The notes under the pieces: model-generated
The model's input: only the letters and a program-made list of their open reading frames with translations
What the model was told of the DNA's origin: nothing
Databases searched by the model: none
Assembly: GCA_947085765.1 (NCBI GenBank)
Contig: CAMTXZ010000101.1
Span: 1 to 16,944 of the forward strand
Length of the DNA stretch: 16,944 bases
DNA from: JAKFXL01 sp947085765
GTDB taxonomy: Bacteria > Pseudomonadota > Gammaproteobacteria > Tenderiales > Tenderiaceae
Direction of reading: 5' to 3'
Translations under genes and position numbers: made by a program
Shown: positions 1-7,608 of the stretch, in pieces
Layout: every line of letters starts with the position of its first letter
Numbering within the stretch: position 1 is the first letter of the stretch

Positions 1-1172
1 GCCTCTACCACGGCGCCAAGTTTGCCATCATCAAACCAGACCCACTGGCCATCAGTGAGCTGGTCGATGATCTCGGGATGGCTGCAACTGATCGCTGCAA
101 ACTCCTCCTCCTGGTGACATGCGTGGCGCGCCAGCAGCAGCATGTCGCCGTCGAAGAGTCGCAGTTCGGGGGCGGGATTGTGGAAGCTCTGCACCCGGAA
201 CCACTCCTTTGATTCAATCTGTCCCGCCGCATCGCTGCGTTGCCATTCAAACAGGGTGTCGCTGTCGATGAGGGTGTTTTTCTCGCACAGCCCGATCCAG
301 TGATTCATACCGATGCAGCTACTCACCTCAATCTGGCGGCGCTTTTCACGGGTGTCGAGAAAATGAAAAACGTCGCCGATCTTGAGCTGGCTGTGGATGT
401 TTTCGGGCAGATCGATGCGGGCGTAATTTTCATCAAAGGTGTGGCAGCTGGCCGCATCACTGCTGAGCATCACCATGAGCGGGGCCTTGTTACTCTCCCT
501 ATGTTTGAGTTTTAGATTGTCGCTGGGGGGCGTGGCGATCTGGGTGCGGATCTTCTGTCCCGCCAGATCCATCAGAATGGTGCAGTCGCGGCCGCTGTGG
601 CTGCGCGCCTCGACGATGTTGTTGATCATGGCGCGCCAGCTGTTTTGATCATCATGGGCGCAGTTGATGCGGGCGCAGTTCATTCCCTCATCGATGAGGG
701 ATTGCAGCAGTGCTTTGTCGTGCGCCGCTTCGGTTGGGAGCGTGACCATGATGCGGGTGCGACGCCCCATCTCCAGCGGACCGAACAGTTGGATGTTGTT
801 GAGGTCGAGCAGCGCCTTGCCTTCGCGAATGCTATGCGTTGAGGTGTCGTTGCGGTTTTCCGGCAAGCCCTGATAGCCATGTTGCATGATGGCGATCACC
901 TGGTTGAGTGTGGCCATGACATGTCCTTCACAGCGGCCCAGCGAGGAGACACCCGCCTCTGCCAGCTGTTGCTGGAGCTGGCGCAGGTCGTGGCGCCGCA
1001 GTGCCAGGTAATGGAGCAGATTCTGAGCGCTTTTGTTGTCAAGCAGCGCCGGGCTGTCGGGGGCGTAGCTGTTGATGATCGCAGGGATCTGACGGGGAAT
1101 TTCGCTGCGCAGTTCGATCAGTTCATCGATCAGGGTACGGGTGCGAATTGGAGTTGCAATTGCCTGGTTCAT
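1..1172 (-). CDS. Pyruvate-kinase-like protein (3' end outside window)
   Basis: Open reading frame from an ATG at 1172 that runs off the left edge; 390 residues are visible. Residues 1-130 are an N-terminal extension absent from ordinary pyruvate kinase. From about residue 139 the pyruvate kinase barrel is recognisable: TRIMVTLP (139-146), GMNCARINCAHDD (163-175, matching canonical GMNVxRLNFSHG), DLAGQKIRT (202-210, matching DTKGPEIRT) and a B-domain-like GQWVWFDDGKLG starting near 375. The substrate-binding Arg168, Asn170 and His173 are kept. Two positions that bind K+ in classical enzymes are changed: Ser to Ala172 and Thr to Leu203. The Mg2+ ligands would lie outside the window. It is probably a divergent pyruvate-kinase-family enzyme; phosphoenolpyruvate-to-pyruvate activity is not certain. 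It lies 68 nt downstream of the ParA gene on the same strand. The family is fairly sure, the exact function is not. Confidence 0.8.
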   Translation of the reverse strand, partial: MNQAIATPIRTRTLIDELIELRSEIPRQIPAIINSYAPDSPALLDNKSAQNLLHYLALRRHDLRQLQQQLAEAGVSSLGRCEGHVMATLNQVIAIMQHGYQGLPENRNDTSTHSIREGKALLDLNNIQLFGPLEMGRRTRIMVTLPTEAAHDKALLQSLIDEGMNCARINCAHDDQNSWRAMINNIVEARSHSGRDCTILMDLAGQKIRTQIATPPSDNLKLKHRESNKAPLMVMLSSDAASCHTFDENYARIDLPENIHSQLKIGDVFHFLDTREKRRQIEVSSCIGMNHWIGLCEKNTLIDSDTLFEWQRSDAAGQIESKEWFRVQSFHNPAPELRLFDGDMLLLARHACHQEEEFAAISCSHPEIIDQLTDGQWVWFDDGKLGAVVE

Positions 1173-1221
1173 TCATCTCACCATTTGCCGGGGTTGTGTT
1201 GAACCCACGCTAGTACGGTAG

Positions 1222-1240
1222 TGTGACAACGGTATGACAA
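1222..1240 (-). promoter_or_regulatory. Tandem TTGTCA boxes upstream of the pyruvate-kinase-like gene
   Basis: The short gap between the ParA stop and the pyruvate-kinase-like start holds two TTGTCA hexamers on the minus strand (plus-strand TGACAA at 1224-1229 and 1235-1240). Their starts are 11 bp apart, about one helical turn. Either could be a promoter -35 box, but no good -10 sequence follows at 16-18 bp. A paired operator is the alternative. The evidence is weak. Confidence 0.2.
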
Positions 1241-1984
1241 TTAGATGATAGCGGCCCTCTCTTTTACCTCATCCCACAATGCTTGGTAGGCCAGGGTAGC
1301 GCGGCAGGCGTGGGTGCAGGCCGGTTTTTGGTCGATGCCCATACGCTCGATCTCGCTGATGGAGGGGATGTGGCTGGTGAGGAATGGAAGTGGTTGCTGC
1401 GGTGGTTGTTCAATAATCAGACGGTGCATCTGGCGGCGACTGTCGACCATGGAGAAGAAGGGCAGCAATCTGTCTGTTGGCAACCCCGCCTCACTGAAGT
1501 AGTCATAGATCTGTTTGAGCGTGCGCAACGACAAGGTGGTGGGGATGGTGGGGATCAGCAGGGTGTCGGCGGCGCGAAAGATGTTCTCCGAGACCAGCGA
1601 GATGCTGGGCGCGCAGTCGAGGAAGACCACGTCATACTCATCGGCCAATGGTTCTAATAGCTTGGTGATGCGCTTGGTCGGTTTTTTCTGCTCCTCCAGC
1701 AGCAGGTCGAGATTACGTAATGAGAAGTCGGCGGGCAGCAGGTCGAGCAGGTCGTAGTCCGTGGCCTTGATGCGCCCATCCAGCTCGCTGCTTTTCTTCA
1801 GCAGTTTCTCTGCTCCGCCTTTGATTTTGGGTTTGACGCGGTAGTAAAAACTGGCGGCCCCCTGCGGATCGAGATCCCAGAGCAGAGTCCGGTAACCATT
1901 CTGGGCGCTGAGGTAGGCGAGGTTGACGGCGCTGGCGGTCTTGCCGACACCGCCCTTGATGTTGTAGAGCGCGATGACCTTCAT
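1241..1984 (-). CDS. Orphan ParA/MinD-like ATPase
   Basis: 247-residue P-loop ATPase of the ParA family. The deviant Walker A motif KGGVGKT is at residues 10-16, the second signature DLDPQG at 37-42, and the Walker B aspartate at D123 (VVFLDCAPS). The protein starts directly at the Walker A strand with no N-terminal helix-turn-helix, as in small cargo- or plasmid-positioning ParA proteins. No parB-like gene is visible, so it is an orphan. The reading frame is open further upstream, but the ATG at 1984 puts the P-loop at the usual position and overlaps the CHAD stop as ATGA, indicating translational coupling. ParA dimers bind DNA non-specifically with ATP and move or space cargo over the nucleoid. 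The cargo here is unknown; the coupling to a CHAD gene suggests polyphosphate granules (inference). Confidence 0.9.
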   Translation of the reverse strand: MKVIALYNIKGGVGKTASAVNLAYLSAQNGYRTLLWDLDPQGAASFYYRVKPKIKGGAEKLLKKSSELDGRIKATDYDLLDLLPADFSLRNLDLLLEEQKKPTKRITKLLEPLADEYDVVFLDCAPSISLVSENIFRAADTLLIPTIPTTLSLRTLKQIYDYFSEAGLPTDRLLPFFSMVDSRRQMHRLIIEQPPQQPLPFLTSHIPSISEIERMGIDQKPACTHACRATLAYQALWDEVKERAAII

Positions 1985-2880
1985 GGTTTGAACAGTTCCT
2001 TGAATTGCTGCTGGTGTGTTTTGCTGGCGAAGCCTTTGAAACAGCGGTGAAACTGTTTGCGCTGTTGGCGTTGCTGTTTTTCCAGTACGTGAAGGAGTCG
2101 CTGGAGTCTCTTTTCTTCCAGCGCATCTGGTAGCTCGGCGCCCAGTCTCTGGAAAAGATCGTGATGTACACATAGATCCTGAAACTCGCCGAGATGATCC
2201 TGCAAGGTTTTGAGTGTTGCGATCAGGCGCTGGATTTTTTTTGCCGGATAGAGCGTTTGAAAGGAGTCGATCAGGTAACGCAATTTTTTGCAGCGTTTGC
2301 GCAGGGTGTGCAGGTCGCTGGCGGGTGACTTGTTAGTGATAGCGCCACCCTGTTGCACTATTTTTTTGTAGAGCCGCCAGATGCGGTTGTCGGCCAGCTC
2401 CTTCACCGGGCGTTTGGCGTTGGCGAGTCTGGTATTGGCAGGTGTCGGACTCTCCAGATAGGTTTGCCAACTCTTGACAAAACGGCGATAGCCGGCAGAT
2501 TGCAGATGTTTGATGAGCAGTTGTCGCTGCTGCTGGCGTTTTGTTTCGATCAGCTGCCGGAGCGGATCAAGGTTGTTTTGTAGCCGCTTCGGCAGCAGCG
2601 CCCGGTAGTTTTCGAACTTGAGCAGCACAACATCAAGGTCGCGTAGCGGCGTGGTGAGTGCACCAAGCTGAGCGAGGTGGTTGCTGTAGCGCTGTTCGAC
2701 CCGTTTTGGCAGCAGCTGTGGTAACTGGTCGAGCAGTGAACGGCTGCGTCGCACCGCCACGCGGTAGTCGTGTAGCTGTTCACTGTGACTGTTGTTGATA
2801 ATGGCAGCGCTGTTCTGCTGCATCACGGCAAGTAGCTGGCTAAGCAGCACCTTAAGTGCTGCATCGCTACGTTCAGCCAC
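1981..2880 (-). CDS. CHAD domain protein (putative polyphosphate binding)
   Basis: About 299 residues, highly basic and helical, matching the CHAD (conserved histidine alpha-helical) domain. The two signature helices are visible: LHDYRVAVRRSRSLL near residues 36-50 and LHTLRKRCKKLRYLIDSF near 190-207. LGEFQD follows at 230-235. In known CHAD proteins the clustered His, Arg and Lys of these helices bind inorganic polyphosphate, and several such proteins locate to polyphosphate granules. No CYTH domain is fused, so this is a stand-alone CHAD protein. The start is uncertain. The GTG at 2880 overlaps the upstream zinc-ribbon stop by 8 nt and precedes the first CHAD helix. A GTG at 2964 is in frame but would overlap the neighbour by 92 nt. 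Neither has a clear ribosome binding site, so coupling is likely. The stop overlaps the parA start by 4 nt. Confidence 0.88.
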   Translation of the reverse strand: MAERSDAALKVLLSQLLAVMQQNSAAIINNSHSEQLHDYRVAVRRSRSLLDQLPQLLPKRVEQRYSNHLAQLGALTTPLRDLDVVLLKFENYRALLPKRLQNNLDPLRQLIETKRQQQRQLLIKHLQSAGYRRFVKSWQTYLESPTPANTRLANAKRPVKELADNRIWRLYKKIVQQGGAITNKSPASDLHTLRKRCKKLRYLIDSFQTLYPAKKIQRLIATLKTLQDHLGEFQDLCVHHDLFQRLGAELPDALEEKRLQRLLHVLEKQQRQQRKQFHRCFKGFASKTHQQQFKELFKP

Positions 2881-3388
2881 GGTTATAAACGGTGGCGTGG
2901 CACTTGGGGCAGGGTGGGATGTGGCCGGTTTCGTGGAAGTGCAGTACTTCGCCACATGTTTCACATACCAGGGTGCCGGGGCCGGTGATCTCGCCAGTGT
3001 GATACTGGCTCGATTCGATCAGCTGCTCTTCAAAGTTGAGCATGTCGAGTTTGGTCTGGTCGGCAGTGCTGAGGAACATGGCGAGCAGTTCGGACTCAAT
3101 CAGGTCGATGTCAAACCGCAGCCACTCGCCCAACTCCTCGCCCTCGGGGCCGGCCAGATACTCGCCAGCATCCTGTAGGTCACGGCGCAGGTAGTCACCA
3201 ATCTTGACGGACTCTTCACGGGTCAGTTCGCCTAGCTCTACCGCCTTCTCCTCGGCGGCCTCGATGGCGTGGCGGATCTTTGGCCCGACGGCGTCGGTGG
3301 CGTGGGACAGGGTCTGGCTGACACGCAGCATCATGGCGTTATAGGCATGCACCAGTTTTTCGTTGTGGGTACGGCTGTCGTTACGCAT
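2873..3388 (-). CDS. ybeL: YbeL/DUF1451-family zinc-ribbon protein
   Basis: 171 residues. The N-terminal two thirds is acidic, charged and probably helical, with an ELTREE segment like the GELTR of E. coli YbeL. A C-terminal zinc ribbon carries four cysteines at 142, 145, 160 and 163 (CETC...CPKC). The YHTGEITGPGTLVCE segment before it also matches the family. Its biochemical function is unknown. The start is the ATG at 3388, which has AAGGAG eight bases upstream; an in-frame GTG six bases earlier is less likely. As in E. coli it is divergent from leuS, which supports the assignment. Here it is also the first gene of a CHAD-ParA operon. The zinc site is inferred from the spacing of the cysteines. 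Confidence 0.87.
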   Translation of the reverse strand: MRNDSRTHNEKLVHAYNAMMLRVSQTLSHATDAVGPKIRHAIEAAEEKAVELGELTREESVKIGDYLRRDLQDAGEYLAGPEGEELGEWLRFDIDLIESELLAMFLSTADQTKLDMLNFEEQLIESSQYHTGEITGPGTLVCETCGEVLHFHETGHIPPCPKCHATVYNRG

Positions 3389-3523
3389 GATCACTTCTCC
3401 TTATGGGTTTATCTATATATACGACCTAAGTGTTGGGCCAGGCGCGGAAAAGTGCAAGCCCTGCGCAGCTCGGGTATCCTATGGCACTACTATATAGTTA
3501 GAATTTGAGTGATCGGAACCCCT
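3389..3523. promoter_or_regulatory. Divergent promoter region, ybeL-like / leuS
   Basis: This 135-nt gap separates two divergent genes, so it must contain both promoters. Toward leuS, TATAGT at 3493-3498 and TATCCT at 3475-3480 are -10-like. Toward the zinc-ribbon gene, the alternating TATATA stretch around 3415-3422 could serve as the -10. None has a convincing -35 box at 17 bp. The region is assigned from gene layout; the individual hexamers are guesses. Confidence 0.45.
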
Positions 3524-5977
3524 ATGGACCAGCAATACACCCCCGCACAGGTTGAACAGGACGCCCAAGAGTACTGGGATAAAAACCAGAGCTTCAAGGC
3601 CGTGGATGACACCACTAAAGAGAAGTACTACTGCCTCTCCATGTTCCCCTACCCCAGTGGCCGCCTGCACATGGGCCACGTGCGCAACTACACCATTGGT
3701 GATGTGGTGAGCCGCTATCAGCGCATGTTGGGTAAAAATGTATTGCAGCCGATGGGGTGGGACGCCTTTGGTCTACCCGCTGAAAACGCCGCCATTAAAC
3801 ACAATGTGCCGCCCGCCAAGTGGACCTACGAAAACATCGACTACATGAAGGGGCAGCTCAAGCGCCTCGGTTTTGGCTACGACTGGGAGCGCGAGGTCGC
3901 CACCTGTCACCCCGAATATTACAAGTGGGAGCAGTGGCTCTTCACCAAACTGTTTGAAAAGGGGTTGGTCTACAAAAAGACCTCGGCGGTCAACTGGTGT
4001 CCCAACGATATGACGGTGCTCGCCAACGAGCAGGTGATCGACGGCTGCTGCTGGCGCTGCGATACCAAAGTCGAGCGTAAAGAGATCCCGCAATATTTTA
4101 TGAAGATCACCGCCTACGCCGACGAGCTGCTGGCCGATCTGGACAAACTCGGCGGCTGGCCCGAGCAGGTTCGCACCATGCAGCGCAACTGGATTGGCCG
4201 TTCCGAAGGGGTGGAGGTCGATTTTGGTATTGAGGGGCGTGACGAAAAATTGCGTGTCTTCACCACCCGTCCCGATACCCTGCTGGGTGTCACCTACGTT
4301 GCCGTGGCCGCTGAACATCCGCTGGCACTGGCCGCTGCCGCAACCAATCCTGAGCTGGTCACGTTTTTGGCGGAGTGCAAAAAGACCGGCACCGCCGAGG
4401 CCGAACTGGAGACGATGGAGAAGAAAGGCATGGCGACGGGTTTTAATGCCATCCATCCGCTCACGGGTAAACAGGTACCGATTTGGATCGCCAACTTTGT
4501 CTTGATGGGTTACGGCACTGGCGCGGTGATGTCTGTACCCGCCCATGATCAGCGCGATTTTGAATTTGCCCAGAAATACAGCCTGCCAATCAAAGAGGTG
4601 ATCACCCCGTCGCACGGCGAGAAGAGTGATCTGTGTCAGGCCGCCTTTACCGGCAAAGGGGTGTTGGTCGATTCTGGTGCCTTCAGCGGCATGACTTCGG
4701 AAGAGGCGTTCGACGCCATCGCCGATACACTTGAAGGCAAAAAGCGCGGCGAACGCCGCACCACCTATCGTCTGCGTGATTGGGGTGTTTCACGCCAGCG
4801 CTACTGGGGCGCGCCGATCCCGATCATCAACTGCCCAACGTGCGGTGCGGTGCCGGTGCCGGAAGAGCAGCTGCCGGTGGTATTGCCGGTTGATGTAAAG
4901 GTGGATGGCATCCACTCACCACTCAAATCTGATCCCAGCTGGCGTCAGTGCAGCTGTCCCAAATGCGGCGGTGCAGCGGAGCGCGAGACCGATACCTTCG
5001 ATACCTTTATGGAGTCGAGCTGGTACTACGCCCGTTACACCTGTCGCGACAACAAAGATGCGATGCTCGACGCCCGCGCCAACTACTGGTTGCCGGTCGA
5101 TCAGTACATCGGTGGCATCGAACACGCAATCCTGCATCTGCTCTACTCACGCTTCTTTAATAAGTTGATGCGCGATGTGGGGCTGCTGGATATTGATGAG
5201 CCCTTCACCAACCTGCTCACCCAGGGCATGGTATTGAAAGATGGCGTCAAGATGTCCAAGTCGAAAGGCAATACCGTCGACCCACAGGAGCTGATTCAGC
5301 ACTACGGCGCGGATACGGCGCGCCTCTTCATGATGTTTGCGGCGCCGCCCGAGCAGTCGCTGGAGTGGTCCGACTCCGGTGTTGAAGGGGCGTCCCGCTT
5401 CCTGAAAAAAATCTGGAACTTTGGTGTTGCCAATAGCGAATCGTTAGGGGCAAAAAAGAGTTTTGATGTCAGCCGCGCCGATGAGTCACAGAAGGTCGCG
5501 CGTCGTGAAGTGCACGAAATATTGCGCCAGGCGCTGGTCGATTTTGGCAAGCAGCAGTTCAACACCGTTGTTGCCGCCTGCATGAAGATCATGAACGTGT
5601 TGCCTAACGTCAGTGCAGGTGGTGCCCACGGCGCAGTGGTCAACGAAGGGTTCAGCATTGTGCTGCGGTTGTTGTCGCCCATCGCACCCCACATCAGTCA
5701 TGTATTGTGGTGTGAACTTGGTTATGGCGACGACGTACTCAACGCCAGCTGGCCCGTAGTCGATGAAAGCGCTTTGGTGCGCGACACCATCGAACTGGTG
5801 GTGCAGGTCAACGGCAAGCTGCGCAGCAAGGTGACTGTTGCGGCAAACGCCGACAAGGCCGTTGCCGAGGCCGCCGCCCTTGCAGATGAAAATGTGCAGC
5901 GCTTCATCGATGGTAAAGCAATCGCCAAGGTGATTGTGGTGCCTGGAAAACTGGTGAACATCGTTGTCAAAGGCTAA
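3524..5977 (+). CDS. leuS: Leucyl-tRNA synthetase
   Basis: 817-residue class I synthetase that charges tRNA-Leu with leucine in the cytoplasm. HMGH is at 49-52 and KMSKS at 576-580. The CP1 editing domain is present, with TTRPDT and GTGAVMSVPAHDQRD, whose conserved editing aspartate is D342. A first zinc-binding knuckle begins at C159. A second zinc ribbon is formed by C437/C440 and C478/C481, a region where E. coli LeuRS has no cysteines. The leucine-specific insertion that precedes KMSKS in E. coli LeuRS (860 residues) is almost absent: GMVLKDGV leads straight into KMSKS. This accounts for most of the length difference. The C-terminal domain ending in VPGKLVNIVV is complete. The ATG at 3524 aligns with the family N-terminus; an in-frame GTG 15 nt upstream is less likely. 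It is the first gene of leuS-lptE-holA. Confidence 0.98.
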   Translation: MDQQYTPAQVEQDAQEYWDKNQSFKAVDDTTKEKYYCLSMFPYPSGRLHMGHVRNYTIGDVVSRYQRMLGKNVLQPMGWDAFGLPAENAAIKHNVPPAKWTYENIDYMKGQLKRLGFGYDWEREVATCHPEYYKWEQWLFTKLFEKGLVYKKTSAVNWCPNDMTVLANEQVIDGCCWRCDTKVERKEIPQYFMKITAYADELLADLDKLGGWPEQVRTMQRNWIGRSEGVEVDFGIEGRDEKLRVFTTRPDTLLGVTYVAVAAEHPLALAAAATNPELVTFLAECKKTGTAEAELETMEKKGMATGFNAIHPLTGKQVPIWIANFVLMGYGTGAVMSVPAHDQRDFEFAQKYSLPIKEVITPSHGEKSDLCQAAFTGKGVLVDSGAFSGMTSEEAFDAIADTLEGKKRGERRTTYRLRDWGVSRQRYWGAPIPIINCPTCGAVPVPEEQLPVVLPVDVKVDGIHSPLKSDPSWRQCSCPKCGGAAERETDTFDTFMESSWYYARYTCRDNKDAMLDARANYWLPVDQYIGGIEHAILHLLYSRFFNKLMRDVGLLDIDEPFTNLLTQGMVLKDGVKMSKSKGNTVDPQELIQHYGADTARLFMMFAAPPEQSLEWSDSGVEGASRFLKKIWNFGVANSESLGAKKSFDVSRADESQKVARREVHEILRQALVDFGKQQFNTVVAACMKIMNVLPNVSAGGAHGAVVNEGFSIVLRLLSPIAPHISHVLWCELGYGDDVLNASWPVVDESALVRDTIELVVQVNGKLRSKVTVAANADKAVAEAAALADENVQRFIDGKAIAKVIVVPGKLVNIVVKG

Positions 5978-5984
5978 TCACAAT

Positions 5985-6055
5985 GTAGGGTGCGCTGTGC
6001 GCACCATTTCGCACCGGGGGCCGCCGAAGCAGTCGTGCGCACAGCGCACCCTGCT
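5985..6055. repeat. REP/BIME-like palindrome pair across the lptE start
   Basis: Two REP-like units in opposite orientation. The first starts with the tag GTAG (5985-5988), then a hairpin with arms GGTGCGC and GCGCACC around the loop TGT (5989-6005). The second lies at 6035-6053 and, on the other strand, has the tag-like GCAG before the same hairpin. Together 5987-6004 and 6035-6052 form a perfect 18-bp inverted repeat around a 30-nt centre. A GTAG tag followed by a small hairpin, in head-to-head pairs, is the typical layout of REP elements mobilised by RAYT transposases. No RAYT gene is present in the window. The palindrome lies inside the open frame of lptE. Confidence 0.75.
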
Positions 6056-6584
6056 GCTGGCATTGGTGGTTGCGATTTTTGCGTTGACGCTTAATGGTTG
6101 TGGCTGGCGTTTGCGGGGTTCGATGGATGAGGCGCTGGCATTGCCGCCGCTCTATCTTGATATCCAAAACGGCAGTGCTGAGTTGCGTCGGGAATTGCCG
6201 CAGACATTTAACTCTGCCGGTGTGCATCTGATGCCAACACGCGAGATGGCGGAGTTGGTTCTGGTCATTGAAAACGAGACACAGGGGCGGCGGGTGCTGG
6301 CAGTGGGTAGTGCAGGTAAGGTGAGCGAATACGAACTGCAATACCAGTTACGTTTTTTGGTGCGTGACCGAGCCGGTAAAGAGGTGATGGCCGCCGATAC
6401 CATTCGCCAGCAGCGCGACTACACCTTTAATGAGTCCGAAGTATTGGCCAAGGGCGAAGAGCAGCAGCAGCTGTTTGGTTTCATGCGCAGCATGGCGCTG
6501 CAAACCTTGTTGCGCCGTTTGCAAGGACTCAATGAGTTGAAAGCAGCGCCAGCCACTACAAAGATACCAGCCGGTGCAAATTAA
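5997..6584 (+). CDS. lptE: LPS-assembly lipoprotein LptE
   Basis: About 195 residues. A hydrophobic signal segment ends in the lipobox LNGC with the lipidated cysteine at residue 35. Gly follows at the next position, so Lol sorting to the outer membrane is expected. The mature part begins GWRLRG, as in LptE/RlpB proteins, and continues with the mixed domain that plugs the LptD barrel and helps insert LPS. The C-terminal tail is polar. The start is uncertain. The GTG at 5997 has AGGG upstream, but it lies in the loop of a REP-like hairpin that encodes the whole positively charged start of the signal peptide. A TTG at 5964 is the alternative and would overlap leuS. The gene follows leuS and overlaps holA by 11 nt, the order found in E. 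coli. Confidence 0.9.
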   Translation: MRTISHRGPPKQSCAQRTLLLALVVAIFALTLNGCGWRLRGSMDEALALPPLYLDIQNGSAELRRELPQTFNSAGVHLMPTREMAELVLVIENETQGRRVLAVGSAGKVSEYELQYQLRFLVRDRAGKEVMAADTIRQQRDYTFNESEVLAKGEEQQQLFGFMRSMALQTLLRRLQGLNELKAAPATTKIPAGAN

Positions 6585-7608
6585 ACCGGAACAGCTCAAG
6601 GCGCATCTCGCCAAAAGCGTAGCGCCACTCTATTTTGTGACCGGTGATGAACCGCTGCTGGTGCAGGAGAGTTGTGATCTGATCCGCGCCGCCGCCCGTC
6701 AATCGGGTTGCAACGAACGCGAAGTTCATCACGTCGAAGGTAAATTTGATTGGCAGGGGTTCTTGCAAGAGGGAGATGCCCTGTCACTCTTTTCCGATCG
6801 TAAGCTGGTTGAGTTACGCATGCCCGGCGGTAAACCTGGCGATGCTGGTAGCAAGGCGTTACAGAGTTATGCCGAACGCCCCAATCCCGACAATGTATTG
6901 TTGATTGAATCGGGCAAGCTCGAAGGCAGCGCTAAAAATAGTAAATGGTATAAGGCGCTTGATGCGGCCGGTGTCATCGTCACGCTCTGGCCGATGGACC
7001 TGAGTCAGCTGCCCGGTTGGGCGATGCGGCGCATGTTGGACAAAGGGCTACAGCCTACTCAAGAGGCAGTGGCGCTGTTGGTCGAGCGGGTTGAAGGTAA
7101 TCTGCTCGCCTGTTCCCAAGAGATCGAAAAACTACTGCTGCTGTTTGGCCCCGGTGCGATCAGCCTGGAACAGGTTGCCAGTAGCGTCGCCGACAGCTCC
7201 CGTTTTGATATCTACAAACTGGTGGACGGTGCGTTGCAGGGCGACGCCAACCGCACCAGTCGCATCATCACCGGCCTCAAAGGTGAAGGGGTGGAGCCAG
7301 TGTTGATCCTCTGGGCCATCACCCGCGAAATCCGCGCCATGACCCAGATGGCTTTCATCATGAAGCAGGGTTCATCCGCCGATCAGGCCATGGCCAAACA
7401 TTATGTTTGGGACAAACGCAAGCCACTGGTGCGCACCGGACTGCAGCGCCATTCACTCATTCGCTGGCAATCACTGTTGCGCCGCTGCGGTGAGATCGAC
7501 CTGATGGTCAAAGGTGGGCGTATAGGAAATGTCTGGGACGAATTGCTGGAGCTGAGCCTGTTGCTGGGTGGATTGCAACTGCATCCTGGTGTGCGCAGAG
7601 CGCCGTGA
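6574..7608 (+). CDS. holA: DNA polymerase III subunit delta
   Basis: 344 residues, close to the 343 of E. coli HolA. This is the clamp-loader subunit that opens the beta sliding clamp during replication. The N-terminus has the typical APLYFVTGDEPLLVQE segment. The middle holds LLVERVEGNLLACSQEIEKL, the helical part of the AAA+-like fold, followed by SRFDIYKLVDGALQGD. The C-terminal collar helices follow, with LWAITREIRAM and a final LLEL. The start is the GTG at 6574, which overlaps the end of lptE by 11 nt and indicates coupled translation. Nothing is missing. No clear terminator was seen directly after its stop. Confidence 0.95.
   Translation: MQIKPEQLKAHLAKSVAPLYFVTGDEPLLVQESCDLIRAAARQSGCNEREVHHVEGKFDWQGFLQEGDALSLFSDRKLVELRMPGGKPGDAGSKALQSYAERPNPDNVLLIESGKLEGSAKNSKWYKALDAAGVIVTLWPMDLSQLPGWAMRRMLDKGLQPTQEAVALLVERVEGNLLACSQEIEKLLLLFGPGAISLEQVASSVADSSRFDIYKLVDGALQGDANRTSRIITGLKGEGVEPVLILWAITREIRAMTQMAFIMKQGSSADQAMAKHYVWDKRKPLVRTGLQRHSLIRWQSLLRRCGEIDLMVKGGRIGNVWDELLELSLLLGGLQLHPGVRRAP

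Noticed and set aside
240..1202. Several plus-strand open frames opposite the pyruvate-kinase-like gene
   Set aside because: The minus-strand frame shows clear family motifs along its whole visible length; the plus-strand products show none.
1985..2173. 63-codon N-terminal extension of the ParA gene
   Set aside because: It overlaps the conserved end of the CHAD gene in another frame, has low-complexity sequence, and would move the Walker A motif away from the usual N-terminal position.
2881..2964. Longer start for the CHAD gene (GTG at 2964)
   Set aside because: It would overlap the zinc-ribbon coding region by 92 nt and adds residues with no CHAD similarity. It is not fully excluded.
3773..4615. 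280-codon open frame on the minus strand inside leuS
   Set aside because: It lies opposite a fully conserved LeuRS sequence; its product matches nothing recognisable and it has no ribosome binding site.
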